Below, piece after piece: positions 28,539 to 37,047 of a DNA stretch of 64,000 bases (within the stretch, counting starts at the first letter, position 1; the number at the start of each line of letters is the position of its first letter). This stretch comes from Bacteroidales bacterium. Lineage in GTDB: Bacteria > Bacteroidota > Bacteroidia > Bacteroidales > Marinilabiliaceae. The DNA lies in NCBI GenBank assembly GCA_003249255.1, contig QKJP01000017.1, positions 53,678 through 117,677 of the forward strand, given 5' to 3'. Both the position numbers and the translations under genes were made by a program. Below the pieces are notes generated by a model, which searched no databases, was not told where the DNA came from, and worked only from the letters and a program-made list of their open reading frames with translations.

Positions 28539-30755
28539 TTAGTTTACAAAATCACGATTAAACATAATAGTTTGTTTATTCGTGTTAGTGGTTATAGAAC
28601 TTATACCTTTTGTATTAAGAATAATTTCGGAATCGATTTGACTCAACTTATGGCTGAAAAATGAGTTTCTAACCTTAGAGGTCAATCGAATTTCTGAAGG
28701 TGAAAAATCATCATCTAAATAGTCATATCGCAAATAATAACTGGATTTAATAAGATTTATAAAAGGAGCTACAAAATCATGAAACCATAAAGTTGTCTTT
28801 GGTACACATAAATCCAACGGAAATTCATCCTGAATCTCCATGTCTTTATAAAATCCCTTTTGTACCCGGTAAATAGCCAAATAAAATAAGTTTAACAAAC
28901 AGTTTTGCGCCCCTATAAATTGGGTAAACATAAATTGATTATCACTTTTTTCGAAATAAGCAATCGATCCGCTTTCACGACAATACAAATAAGTGTAGCC
29001 ATAATAATTTGCCTTTACTTCCCAATCTACTTTGGCTTGGTTTGGATACCCTTCAATTGTAAAACTCAAAATCTGCCCCGGCACCCAATTGAATGCTTTA
29101 TCGATAAGAGCATTGATGGAAACATTTGAAATGGATTGCCCCTCCTTGGGCTTCTCTTGCATTTTAAAGATGGTTTGCCCCTCATGGTGTAACACATAAT
29201 TACTGATTGGGTAATCCATGGTAACACTCCCCACATAAGGATAAGCCTGCAATTGAAAGTGCAAATGAGGATAGGGTGAGCGACCCGAATTTCCACAATT
29301 ACCTATAACCTGACCATATTTAACAGGATCGCCTTTTTTGACTTTGATCGTTCCTTTTTTAAGATGACTTAGTTTTGAATAGACCCCTTGAGTATGATTA
29401 ATGATGACAGTGTTTCCCCAGTTTTGCTCAAAATTTTCCTCACCTATGACATTATCATCCACTTCATCAATGACTTCTTCTATAACACCGGCATCAGGGG
29501 CAATGACAGGTTTATTATAACAATAATAATCTTCAACTTTATAACCTTCTCCCCGGTATTGGCTTCCTTGCTCATCTATAATTACAAAATCGAAAGCATG
29601 TCTCCAGGAATCCTTGTGCGTATATTTTCCTTCATAACCTTGTGAAACGTTCCATACCCCATAAAATGGTAATTTAATTGGAGTGAACCAGCGGTAATGA
29701 AAACGTTTTACATTGGTTTGATGATTATATAAATTCCTTTCAGGCGATTCAAATTGATCAACGGTTTCTGTGAGGTATTTAGATTGTTTTAATCGAAACT
29801 TTAAAACATACAAATACAGGATGACAATGATGTTAAATGGCAAGGAATATACTGGTAGTCTAAAATAAAACATCACCATGTTTAAACTAATGGTAATGGT
29901 GGCCACCAATGGTACCAAGACCATAACACTTAAATAAGATCGTGTTGATGGTATTAAAAAAAATCCGCCAATAGAAATGGCCGTTAAGATGTAATTAAAA
30001 CCGATATAGCTATAGTCGATCATTGAAACTTCTGCTTCTACAACCTGATAGAACCCATAAGCCACAAAAAATCCCAATAAAGACAATGTAAAAGAAATAC
30101 GACTGTAAAGAAGTATTCCCACACATATTAACATCCCGGCTAATACATTGTATTGAAAAAAGATGGCACTCAGGGATACAAAATAAGCAGATAGAGCCTT
30201 AGGTAAGGGTATCTGATTGATAGCCTCATACAATTCAACCAGGGTTGAACCTCCTATCGTATAGAGTTCATTTAAAGTATAAATACCTCTTTCACTAACT
30301 CCTAACGCACCTAATTGTTGAGTGGCTAAGGTAAATGACCACAGAGCGATTAAAAAAGGGATACTCAGAAAAGGCACGCCATATTTTCCAATTATTCCCT
30401 GCATAGCAACTGAAAAAAAGAGGGTAAATAATGAGGCCAATACTACAATAAATACCAATTCCCAGCTTAAGCTATAATAAACCCCCAAGCCCAGTCCTAC
30501 CAACAAGCTATTAAATCCAAACAGTCCTTTGGCAATGGTTGGTTTATCTAAATTCAGGATAAAACCTGATACAGAACTGGCAACAACCGCCAGAAGGCCA
30601 ATTAGGCCAACATGGTAATCAAAAAAAGTAACCAAAACCAATAAAATTGCAAATAAGCGATGCCCCGAGAAAAATATTTGAGAATAGCTGTTAAAAATGC
30701 TATCTGTAAAATATTTTAGCTCTTGTGAATATGTCTTAGTTAATTTTAATTGCAT
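28539..30755 (-). CDS. Urea transporter fused to M23 metallopeptidase
   Basis: 738-residue fusion. Residues about 25-315 form a urea-transporter (UT/SLC14-type) channel with ten or so hydrophobic helices and the UT signature stretch GLFGFNSLLVGLGLGVYY. Residues about 350-530 are an M23 (LytM-type) peptidase with an intact zinc site: His386 and Asp389 (WRHAFD), then His497 and His499 (PHLHF). M23 enzymes cut peptide cross-links in peptidoglycan. About 200 further residues follow with no recognised domain. No frame break separates the parts, so this is one polypeptide. It heads a three-gene operon with two TPR proteins. Substrate and side of the membrane are unknown; urea or another small amide is expected from the family. 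Confidence 0.9.
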   Translation of the reverse strand: MQLKLTKTYSQELKYFTDSIFNSYSQIFFSGHRLFAILLVLVTFFDYHVGLIGLLAVVASSVSGFILNLDKPTIAKGLFGFNSLLVGLGLGVYYSLSWELVFIVVLASLFTLFFSVAMQGIIGKYGVPFLSIPFLIALWSFTLATQQLGALGVSERGIYTLNELYTIGGSTLVELYEAINQIPLPKALSAYFVSLSAIFFQYNVLAGMLICVGILLYSRISFTLSLLGFFVAYGFYQVVEAEVSMIDYSYIGFNYILTAISIGGFFLIPSTRSYLSVMVLVPLVATITISLNMVMFYFRLPVYSLPFNIIVILYLYVLKFRLKQSKYLTETVDQFESPERNLYNHQTNVKRFHYRWFTPIKLPFYGVWNVSQGYEGKYTHKDSWRHAFDFVIIDEQGSQYRGEGYKVEDYYCYNKPVIAPDAGVIEEVIDEVDDNVIGEENFEQNWGNTVIINHTQGVYSKLSHLKKGTIKVKKGDPVKYGQVIGNCGNSGRSPYPHLHFQLQAYPYVGSVTMDYPISNYVLHHEGQTIFKMQEKPKEGQSISNVSINALIDKAFNWVPGQILSFTIEGYPNQAKVDWEVKANYYGYTYLYCRESGSIAYFEKSDNQFMFTQFIGAQNCLLNLFYLAIYRVQKGFYKDMEIQDEFPLDLCVPKTTLWFHDFVAPFINLIKSSYYLRYDYLDDDFSPSEIRLTSKVRNSFFSHKLSQIDSEIILNTKGISSITTNTNKQTIMFNRDFVN

Positions 30756-31118
30756 TGTTATCTCAATGTTTTAAACTAAATATCTTTCGCTCCTTCAGAG
30801 CTATGCTTTACATTTCGTATTAATAAACATAGGGCGATGCATTACGCTCATTTCTTTAAGGCTGAAAGCCTTTACGTCATAATAAAATTCAGATGTTCAG
30901 GCTTTTTAACCTTCTCAATGAAAACTAAATGAACTTGATTCTTTTTTTGTAATGTAGTTATTAGATACCACAGGATAGAATCGTGCGGCAGCTTCAACCT
31001 TTTTCGATAAGAGCACTATTTGTCATTTAACTACTGCGCTCCATACAATAACTTGCAATTCAATATCATAGCCAATAAACACATCTCCACATGAGCTCAT
31101 TTGTATATTTGCACATTA
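30756..31118. other. Intergenic region with dispersed repeat B
   Basis: 363 bp between the decarboxylase and the urea transporter operon, both on the minus strand. It includes CCTTCAGAGCTATGCTTTACA near 30791-30811, related to the copy at 36358-36380, and several short self-complementary segments (AGCTATG against CATAGGG). I see no gene. It should hold the promoter of the transporter operon. Confidence 0.45.
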
Positions 31119-32477
31119 TTACAAATCAAACTCTGCTAAATGCCCGGGTACTACATCCAAAGCATTCATGGTTTCGTGGGTTTCATTTTCGCGAATCACA
31201 TGTGTTTTACCTTCCATATCTATCAATACCACTTTAGGACGATAGCTGATAAACTGCATCCACTGTGTCATATTATAGGCACCAATCCGGTTAATTACCA
31301 CATGATCACCTTTATTCATTACAGGGAATTGAATGGCCGCACGAATCACATCAATGTTCATGCAAAGCGGCCCATAAATGGTGGTATCTTCCGTATCATT
31401 TTGGGTAATTTGAGCCGGTACTATTTCATGCTCATACCAAAATGAAGTAAACAGCATATTCACACCTATATCCACAATGGTAGATCGTCGGCCATCAGCC
31501 AAGCGCTTATTAGCTAATACAGATCCTAGTAAAAAACCGGCATCATCAATTAAAGCACGACCAGATTCTAAAAACAATGTTGGCATGTGCTCATACTGAA
31601 TATCAGAATCGTTTAAGGCTGTAGTAATGGCCTCAGCGTAATCATCAAATGTGGGACAAGTATCAGTACCCGGTAAATAAGCACCTTTCAAAGTATTTTT
31701 TGATGCAAAGCCACCACCCAAATCAATGTACTTAAGATGATAGTTGTATTTACGCTCTATCCGCACCGCTAAATCTGACAATTTGGAAGTTGCAACTGCG
31801 TAGGCATTAGGAGTTGTAATGTAAGTTCCAATATGCGTATGAAGTCCCATTAAATCAAGGTTTTCAGCAACCATAATTTTATTGAGGGCAGACCAGGCCT
31901 CACCATTCTCAAAGTTAAAACCAAATCGATCCCAACGAGGATAAATACCGGTATCCATATTCACCCGAATAGCCACTTTTGCTTTTTGTCCCAATTGTGC
32001 AGTTAACTCAATAAGAGTATATAATTCATCAAAATGATCGATGTGAATGTATGAACCATTAGCAATAGCCAGGGTTAAATCTTCATTTGATTTATCCGGG
32101 CCATTAAAAATAATTTTATTACCCGGCACACCATTGGCTATGGCTTTTGCATACTCAAAACCCGACACAACTTCAGCCCATGAGCCTTCCTGATGAAATA
32201 CTTTACATACTGCATTTAGATAGTTGGTTTTATATGACCATGCAAATTGCACTTTGGGGTAGCGAGTTTGAAAAGCAGTCATTGCCTTTTTGTAGGTATC
32301 TCTGATTATTTTTTCGGAGATAACATAGCAAGGAGATCCATTTTGCCGGATGATATCTTTTACCGGAACACCGTCTATATATGGAATGGTTTTAAATCCC
32401 GCATGCATACCAAATTTATCTGCTACGCCTGCTTGTACTTTATTTATTACTGGTCTTTCAAAAGGTATCTTGCTCAT
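31119..32477 (-). CDS. PLP-dependent decarboxylase of the DAP/ornithine decarboxylase fold
   Basis: 452-residue fold-type III PLP enzyme. Schiff-base Lys83 lies in WSYKTN, His in GLHTHIGT, the phosphate-binding glycines in DLGGGFAS, and the substrate-facing Cys372 in GPLCMNID. Known diaminopimelate decarboxylases read CES-D and ornithine enzymes CDG/CDS-D at that last site, so CMNID suggests a different substrate. The overall layout (ESGRALIDDAG, then GAYNMTQWMQF) is that of an active decarboxylase. It is the fourth gene of the PqqD/ATP-grasp operon, 10 bp after the T9SS protein, which argues for a specialised role rather than housekeeping lysine synthesis. Siderophore-type decarboxylases such as PvsE or SbnH are functional analogues to consider. 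Confidence 0.88.
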   Translation of the reverse strand: MSKIPFERPVINKVQAGVADKFGMHAGFKTIPYIDGVPVKDIIRQNGSPCYVISEKIIRDTYKKAMTAFQTRYPKVQFAWSYKTNYLNAVCKVFHQEGSWAEVVSGFEYAKAIANGVPGNKIIFNGPDKSNEDLTLAIANGSYIHIDHFDELYTLIELTAQLGQKAKVAIRVNMDTGIYPRWDRFGFNFENGEAWSALNKIMVAENLDLMGLHTHIGTYITTPNAYAVATSKLSDLAVRIERKYNYHLKYIDLGGGFASKNTLKGAYLPGTDTCPTFDDYAEAITTALNDSDIQYEHMPTLFLESGRALIDDAGFLLGSVLANKRLADGRRSTIVDIGVNMLFTSFWYEHEIVPAQITQNDTEDTTIYGPLCMNIDVIRAAIQFPVMNKGDHVVINRIGAYNMTQWMQFISYRPKVVLIDMEGKTHVIRENETHETMNALDVVPGHLAEFDL

Positions 32478-32487
32478 AACTATTCAT

Positions 32488-33276
32488 TTACTTAATTAAA
32501 ACTTTGCTCGTTTCAATGAGATCATCCCCGTTTTTAATGGTATACACATAAGATCCCGGAGTGATACCATTGACAGAAATACTCACGGGAGCATTTTGTG
32601 GTAATGGATGAGATAAAACTTTCTGTCCACTAAGTGAATGTAATTCGAATAATCCTCCATCCATTGGTGGCAAAGATTCGGCATTGATATTAATTTGATG
32701 ATCTGTCGGATTTGGATACACAGATGAAACCTCAGCAGATTTTAGTAGCTCAACGGCGTTCGTATTGCCACCTAAATTATAAATATTAGTTCCAACATCA
32801 TAATAGCTATAATCAGCATTAAAAGCGTACAAATAAGTTAAAAGCTTTGTAGTATTTCTAATCTCTTTAACACTTGCATAAGCTCCCCTCGGCACTACGA
32901 GCAACTCCTGACCGGACTCATTGACAACGCCCAATTGATATTCGTAATAATAACTGCTTTCGGTAGCTACATATTTTTGACTTATATAAAGCACCTCAAT
33001 ACCATCATCCTGATTAAATAGTTGTCTGGATACAAATTTTATATCCGATAAATAATAATCTGGCGGAAGCGTAATGTTAATGCTCTTTAAATAATTATGA
33101 TTCTCATCATATAAATGACATTGGCTCAGAAGTGCATCCATCATATAATATATGTACTCATTACTTTTTACTTCACTTACTGCGGTTGAACCGGTGTAAC
33201 TTTTATCTAAGGTTATCTGCGCAAAAAAATTTAAGCTTAACATTACCCCTAATACGACTACTAAGAATTTTTTCAT
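32488..33276 (-). CDS. Small T9SS-exported protein in the ATP-grasp operon
   Basis: 262 residues: signal peptide (ending LNFFAQ), an unrecognised middle part rich in Tyr and Ser (for example ESSYYYEYQLGVV), and a C-terminal type A T9SS sorting domain starting VYPNPTDHQ and ending in SKVLIK. It should be secreted across the outer membrane. It lies inside the operon, 19 bp after ATP-grasp and 10 bp before the decarboxylase, which is unusual for a secreted protein. It could be the substrate, carrier or receptor of whatever the enzymes make (inference). Confidence 0.85.
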   Translation of the reverse strand: MKKFLVVVLGVMLSLNFFAQITLDKSYTGSTAVSEVKSNEYIYYMMDALLSQCHLYDENHNYLKSINITLPPDYYLSDIKFVSRQLFNQDDGIEVLYISQKYVATESSYYYEYQLGVVNESGQELLVVPRGAYASVKEIRNTTKLLTYLYAFNADYSYYDVGTNIYNLGGNTNAVELLKSAEVSSVYPNPTDHQININAESLPPMDGGLFELHSLSGQKVLSHPLPQNAPVSISVNGITPGSYVYTIKNGDDLIETSKVLIK

Positions 33277-33295
33277 TATAGGATTAAATAAACTG

Positions 33296-34345
33296 TTACA
33301 ATTCCCCGGTTATGGATATTTTTTCAAAGTCACTAATATCTCCAATCAAGTCATAGGAATAACGAATAAACATCTTCCCCACTGCATATTCTTTCATTGG
33401 AAATACATTTTGCCCCATCCCTAATAGGACTAAAGCCTCCGGAATGTTTTGACCCGCGCCTACTGCCAGATACACCCAAGCCGGAATACGTGGATTGATT
33501 TCAATCAGAAAGTACTCATTATCCACTGTCTTAATCATCTCCAACTCCATACCACCCTTCCATTTGGATTCCCGCATTAGTCGATTGGTAATGTTCAGAA
33601 GATTTTCGTCTCCAAGCGTAACACCACTCCAGGCTTTCCCTTTATCTGTAATGTACTGCTTACGCATGGGTACAGCTGCAATGGTTTCTCCTTCGCCATC
33701 ACCTAATGCAATTACATTAACCTCTGTACCTCTAATAAACTCCTGAATGATAACCGGTAAACCCCACTTTGCACTAATCTTATTAAAATGATTCACCACC
33801 TGATCAGGATTATAGGCGATGTATGCATCGTAAAATTTACCTTTTACCAGTACCGGATAATCAAATTCCGAATCAATACGAGGGATATCGGTATAAGAGG
33901 TGATCGAAATGCTCTTCGGAACTTTAATGTTATACTTTTCACCATACTCTTGAAGATTTCCCTTTTGGCGTTCTTCAAACTGTTTTACGGTTGGTAAAAA
34001 TGTATGAATATTGTTTTGCTTCAATACATTCTCAGAAGTCATAAAAGTAAAAAGCTCAGCGTCTAAATTCGGAATAATCAAATCAATCGGATCTTTTTTA
34101 TGAATTTGAAGAATTCGGTTCATATAAGCTTCTTTTCCAACTGACGGATATGGGATCATGTAGGTCTTATCCACCAAATCACTTAAATAAATGCCGGGTT
34201 CCTGGTTTTCATAGGCTAAACCTATAATTCTGGCATTGATCTTATCAGATTCTAAAATACCACGAATTACCGGAATACCCGGCCCAGGATTATCAGTGTT
34301 GTTGAGACCTGTGACCGCAATGGTTACATTCAACTTTTCAGTCAT
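33296..34345 (-). CDS. ATP-grasp ligase, carbamoyl-phosphate-synthase-like
   Basis: 349-residue ATP-grasp enzyme, a class that joins a carboxylate to an amine or thiol through an acyl phosphate. N-terminal Rossmann-like domain (IAVTGLNNTDNPGPG), central ATP-binding lysines (PVLVKGKFYDAY), and C-terminal metal site with GGMELEMIK and FLIEINPRIPAW. The chosen ATG at 34345 is one base after the PqqD-like stop and follows the purine-rich AAGCGAGGAA; an upstream TTG at 34363 is less likely. Coupled to the PqqD-like protein, it probably acts on a bound peptide or carrier. Biotin-carboxylase-type chemistry is unlikely because no biotin partner is present. Confidence 0.88.
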   Translation of the reverse strand: MTEKLNVTIAVTGLNNTDNPGPGIPVIRGILESDKINARIIGLAYENQEPGIYLSDLVDKTYMIPYPSVGKEAYMNRILQIHKKDPIDLIIPNLDAELFTFMTSENVLKQNNIHTFLPTVKQFEERQKGNLQEYGEKYNIKVPKSISITSYTDIPRIDSEFDYPVLVKGKFYDAYIAYNPDQVVNHFNKISAKWGLPVIIQEFIRGTEVNVIALGDGEGETIAAVPMRKQYITDKGKAWSGVTLGDENLLNITNRLMRESKWKGGMELEMIKTVDNEYFLIEINPRIPAWVYLAVGAGQNIPEALVLLGMGQNVFPMKEYAVGKMFIRYSYDLIGDISDFEKISITGEL

Positions 34346-34346
34346 G

Positions 34347-34595
34347 CTATTCCTCGCTTTCAATTAAATTATAATGTCTTAACATCTGTACAAAATCATC
34401 AAAATACAGATTAAATGTAGAGGGGTTAACATCGTATTTGTCCATTAACAAACCTTTAATATCCTCTCCCGTCTTACCTTCGCTTAACAGATTTAATATT
34501 TCACGACCTGTAGGATTGAGTGAGTAAGATTCACCTGAATTCGGATCGAAAACAAATCCGGATTCACTCACCGCAATATTTTTCTTTAGCTTCAT
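34347..34595 (-). CDS. PqqD-like peptide-recognition protein
   Basis: 82-residue winged-helix protein of the PqqD family: early strands ending SGESYSLNPTGREILNLL, then helices to the C-terminus. PqqD proteins and related RiPP recognition elements bind a precursor peptide and present it to a modifying enzyme. It is the first gene of a four-gene operon and its stop is one base from the ATP-grasp start. The pairing of PqqD with an ATP-grasp and a PLP decarboxylase is what points to a biosynthetic or modification system. No short precursor peptide is obvious beside it. Confidence 0.85.
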   Translation of the reverse strand: MKLKKNIAVSESGFVFDPNSGESYSLNPTGREILNLLSEGKTGEDIKGLLMDKYDVNPSTFNLYFDDFVQMLRHYNLIESEE

Positions 34596-34882
34596 CTGAT
34601 ATATTTTTTAATGTTGCCAGATGATACTCGCCAATATAGATTAGGTTCTTTTTAAATAGAAACTTCATGGCTCGTTTCATATTGGATTTATTATTAAGAA
34701 AGCCCTCTCACGAAAACTTCCATTTAAGTTTAACAATGACATTTACAAAGATGGTAGTTATTCATCCCAATAAGTTATACAATTTGGTAATGAATGTGTA
34801 ATATTTGGTAATGAACATATTGTTTAAAGATAGTTTTATAAAAATCACACACTCCCAATTCATCTCTTATAAATCCACAAAC

Positions 34883-35425
34883 TTACTTCTCATTTTTATA
34901 TTGAGAAACGGTTATACCGGTTGTCTTTTTAAATTGGTTGGATAAATATTGCACACTGGAATAATCCATCATATAAGCAATTTCACTCAAAGAATATTCA
35001 TTACTATCTAATAATTGTTTTATTCTATCTACCTTTTGAATGATGATATACTTCTCTAAGGTTATGTTTTCATGCTTCGAAAACAATTTGGATAATTGCT
35101 GATAGCTCATACCTAGGCGCTCCACCAAATAATCTGATTTTCGCACAATGGAATTCACATTGTTTAATTGGTGAATCAATTCGTTAACAGCAGCTTTGGT
35201 ATCTGATATAACTTTTTTTTCACCATCCTCGATCAAATCTAAACCATAATGTTTTAAAACCGGTATAAATTCATTGATTTTAAAGGTGTTTGAATCATAA
35301 GTGATTTTTACCCGCCCCAACGAAATACTTATAACCTCCACCCCTTTTTCTTCTAATTTCTCACGTACAATTACCTTACTGCAATAACAAAACATGTTTT
35401 TGATATGTAACAATTCCGTTTTCAT
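34883..35425 (-). CDS. AraC-family regulator with HMA-like N-terminal domain
   Basis: About 180 residues. The first 70 resemble a heavy-metal-associated (ferredoxin-like) fold: LHIKNMFCYCSKVIVREKL, then VEVISISLGRVKITY. The usual CxxC metal site is replaced by CYC, so metal binding is uncertain. The C-terminal 95 residues are a double helix-turn-helix of the AraC class (LSEIAYMMDYSSVQYLSNQFKKTTG). It therefore may sense a metal or a small ligand. The frame opens nine codons earlier at 35452; the Met at 35425 fits the fold. It stands 287 bp upstream of the PqqD operon in the same direction and could control it (inference). Confidence 0.82.
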   Translation of the reverse strand: MKTELLHIKNMFCYCSKVIVREKLEEKGVEVISISLGRVKITYDSNTFKINEFIPVLKHYGLDLIEDGEKKVISDTKAAVNELIHQLNNVNSIVRKSDYLVERLGMSYQQLSKLFSKHENITLEKYIIIQKVDRIKQLLDSNEYSLSEIAYMMDYSSVQYLSNQFKKTTGITVSQYKNEK

Positions 35426-35452
35426 ACGTTGTCTTTGGGGTTCTTTTGACAT

Positions 35453-35916
35453 AGTTTATTCCAATTGCTCTACATTGATTTTTATGATTTTAATTTTTTG
35501 TATTATCACTTTCTAATATTACAAGCTCGAATTTCCCCAAAATAATTTCAGCTTGCAATTCTAAACCTGGAAGATGTATAAAATAATGCATATCCTTTTT
35601 AAGCATAATTTTTACAACACTGAGCCACAAAAGTACAGAGTCTATGAAATAAAACTATAAAACGCTATGTCCCTCTGTCTCAGTATTGATATTTTTTAAC
35701 ATTCCGCCAATCATTTTTGCATTATGTATTATTGCTGTCATTTAGATAAATATATGGTTCGAAAAAACGTTTTATATAAAAACTTCAACAACACCTCCTT
35801 ATTCCTAATGTAGAAATAAATAACTTTAATTTTATTTACATCTACCACACCAAAAGGTAAACATACCCTGATTAGTAGGATGCTTTTTTTTTGGCCACCA
35901 AGGTATTTAAGAAGGC
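35453..35916. other. Intergenic region with dispersed repeat A
   Basis: 464 bp between divergent genes. Apart from a repeat copy (35595-35640) it is AT-rich. Near 35641-35690 a segment runs through ATGTCCCTCTGTCTC. No gene or clear promoter pair was identified. Confidence 0.4.
35595..35640. repeat. Dispersed intergenic repeat, family A copy 2
   Basis: CCTTTTTAAGCATAATTTT, then ACAACACTGAGCCACAAAAG, then TACAGAG: aligns along about 45 bp with copy 1 at 19610-19657 (CCTTTTTTTACGCATAATTG and on), with scattered mismatches. Confidence 0.5.
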
Positions 35917-36156
35917 ATGTTACAAATTATACCTCCATCTAAAACAATCTTCGATAAAGACAACGTATTTGTCTTACACTTCATACTAAAAAAAATAGAA
36001 ATTTCTCATTGCTTCAAGAAAGATCCCAAAGATTTCTTTGACGAATTGAAAGAAAACAACATCGAAAGGCCTTTACTTCAAAGAAATTTACACATTCGAT
36101 TAGTAGACAATACTGTAAACTTAACGTTGGAAATAAAAAAACTATCTCAAAATTAA
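35917..36156 (+). CDS. Possible small hypothetical protein
   Basis: 79-codon frame starting ATG after AAGAAGG, a fair ribosome site 2 bp upstream of the start. The product begins MLQIIPPSKTIFDKDN and is rich in Lys, Asn and Ile, with alternating charge; no signal peptide or known domain. There is no overlapping better gene on either strand, which is the main reason to list it. It may equally be a chance frame. Confidence 0.35.
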   Translation: MLQIIPPSKTIFDKDNVFVLHFILKKIEISHCFKKDPKDFFDELKENNIERPLLQRNLHIRLVDNTVNLTLEIKKLSQN

Positions 36157-36288
36157 AATCTTTTAATTGAGGCCAGTAGATAAGTACATACATTTTTGCA
36201 TCAATCTAAAAAAGTCCCAATGTGGGCAATAACTCAAAGAATAGCCTCTAAGAGTCAGGATGTTAATCAGGTATTTTATTTAAACGCA

Positions 36289-36326
36289 AAAGGTGCGTAG
36301 TCTTAATCACACGACTACGCACCTTT
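36289..36326. repeat. Perfect 14-bp inverted repeat
   Basis: AAAGGTGCGTAGTC (36289-36302) and GACTACGCACCTTT (36313-36326) with a 10-base loop; GC pairs flank it beyond a one-base bulge. No T-run follows on either side, so it is not a standard terminator, though it lies between two converging genes. Confidence 0.8.
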
Positions 36327-36344
36327 GCACTAACCATATCCTGC

Positions 36345-36381
36345 CACGATATTCATAGCCCTTCAGGCTATGCTTTATGAC
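36345..36381. repeat. Dispersed repeat, family B copy
   Basis: CATAGCCCTTCAGGCTATGC is itself a short imperfect palindrome (CATAGCC with GGCTATG). Related text is found at 30791-30811 (CCTTCAGAGCTATGC) and 63867-63880 (CATAGCCGTCAAGCTA). Confidence 0.4.
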
Positions 36382-36395
36382 ACCGCATCTTTGAT

Positions 36396-36827
36396 CTAGA
36401 AAACAAATCTAACATTTAAGCCAAATCCTCCAACACCAAAATCCGTATTATCTACTAATCGAAAGAAAGGTCTCCAATCAGCACCTAATGCAAGCGGTAT
36501 TTCATTAAAATGGTATTCCAAACCAAGTTCACCTACAGCCCCTAAGGTTAAACTTTCTCCAATAAAAACAAAGGGTCCCGCACCAGCGTACCAATTTAAG
36601 GCTTCATTGCCTAAAGGTTGGTAAATAAAATCCCAAAGTAAATCCACACCAAGGCCGCTACCGAACGACACATCAGCATGTAAACGGCTAAAATCACCTG
36701 TACTAAAAATTCCATCAATGGCAACATTACCACCTGAAACATCACCAAATCGCAACCCTAGCTCCTGAGCATTATTCACTGAAATTAAAGCAAATACAAA
36801 GCTCAATACAAAAAAAACTTTTTTCAT
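36396..36827 (-). CDS. Small outer-membrane beta-barrel protein
   Basis: 143 residues with signal peptide (ending SVNNAQ). The mature part alternates hydrophobic and polar residues with many Gly and aromatics (NWYAGAGPFVFIG, LGLEYHFNEIPLALG) and ends in LNVRFVF, whose terminal Phe is the usual barrel-assembly signal. It resembles eight-strand OmpW/OmpX-size barrels. Function unknown. It is a single gene, divergent from the sensor kinase at 37048. Confidence 0.82.
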   Translation of the reverse strand: MKKVFFVLSFVFALISVNNAQELGLRFGDVSGGNVAIDGIFSTGDFSRLHADVSFGSGLGVDLLWDFIYQPLGNEALNWYAGAGPFVFIGESLTLGAVGELGLEYHFNEIPLALGADWRPFFRLVDNTDFGVGGFGLNVRFVF

Positions 36828-37047
36828 CTCAATTATTTTATATCAGTTTTACAATTCAAACTATTTACACCAATTCCAGATTCACAAACTAAACTACGTG
36901 TAATTCATTAGCCTTTATCACACCAAAAATATTTTTAGCATTCAAATATAAGTCATTGACAAAAATTAACCATAATACCCTATAATTTTTCAAGTAGGCA
37001 TACGCATATTTCCGTATCTTTTAAATTGATAAAAAAAGGTTCCATAT

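Noticed and set aside
31119..32477. Housekeeping LysA
   Set aside because: The substrate site reads CMNID rather than CES-D and the gene is embedded in a PqqD/ATP-grasp operon; kept as an open alternative only.
36289..36326. Rho-independent terminator
   Set aside because: No T-run on either strand, so it was listed as an inverted repeat instead.
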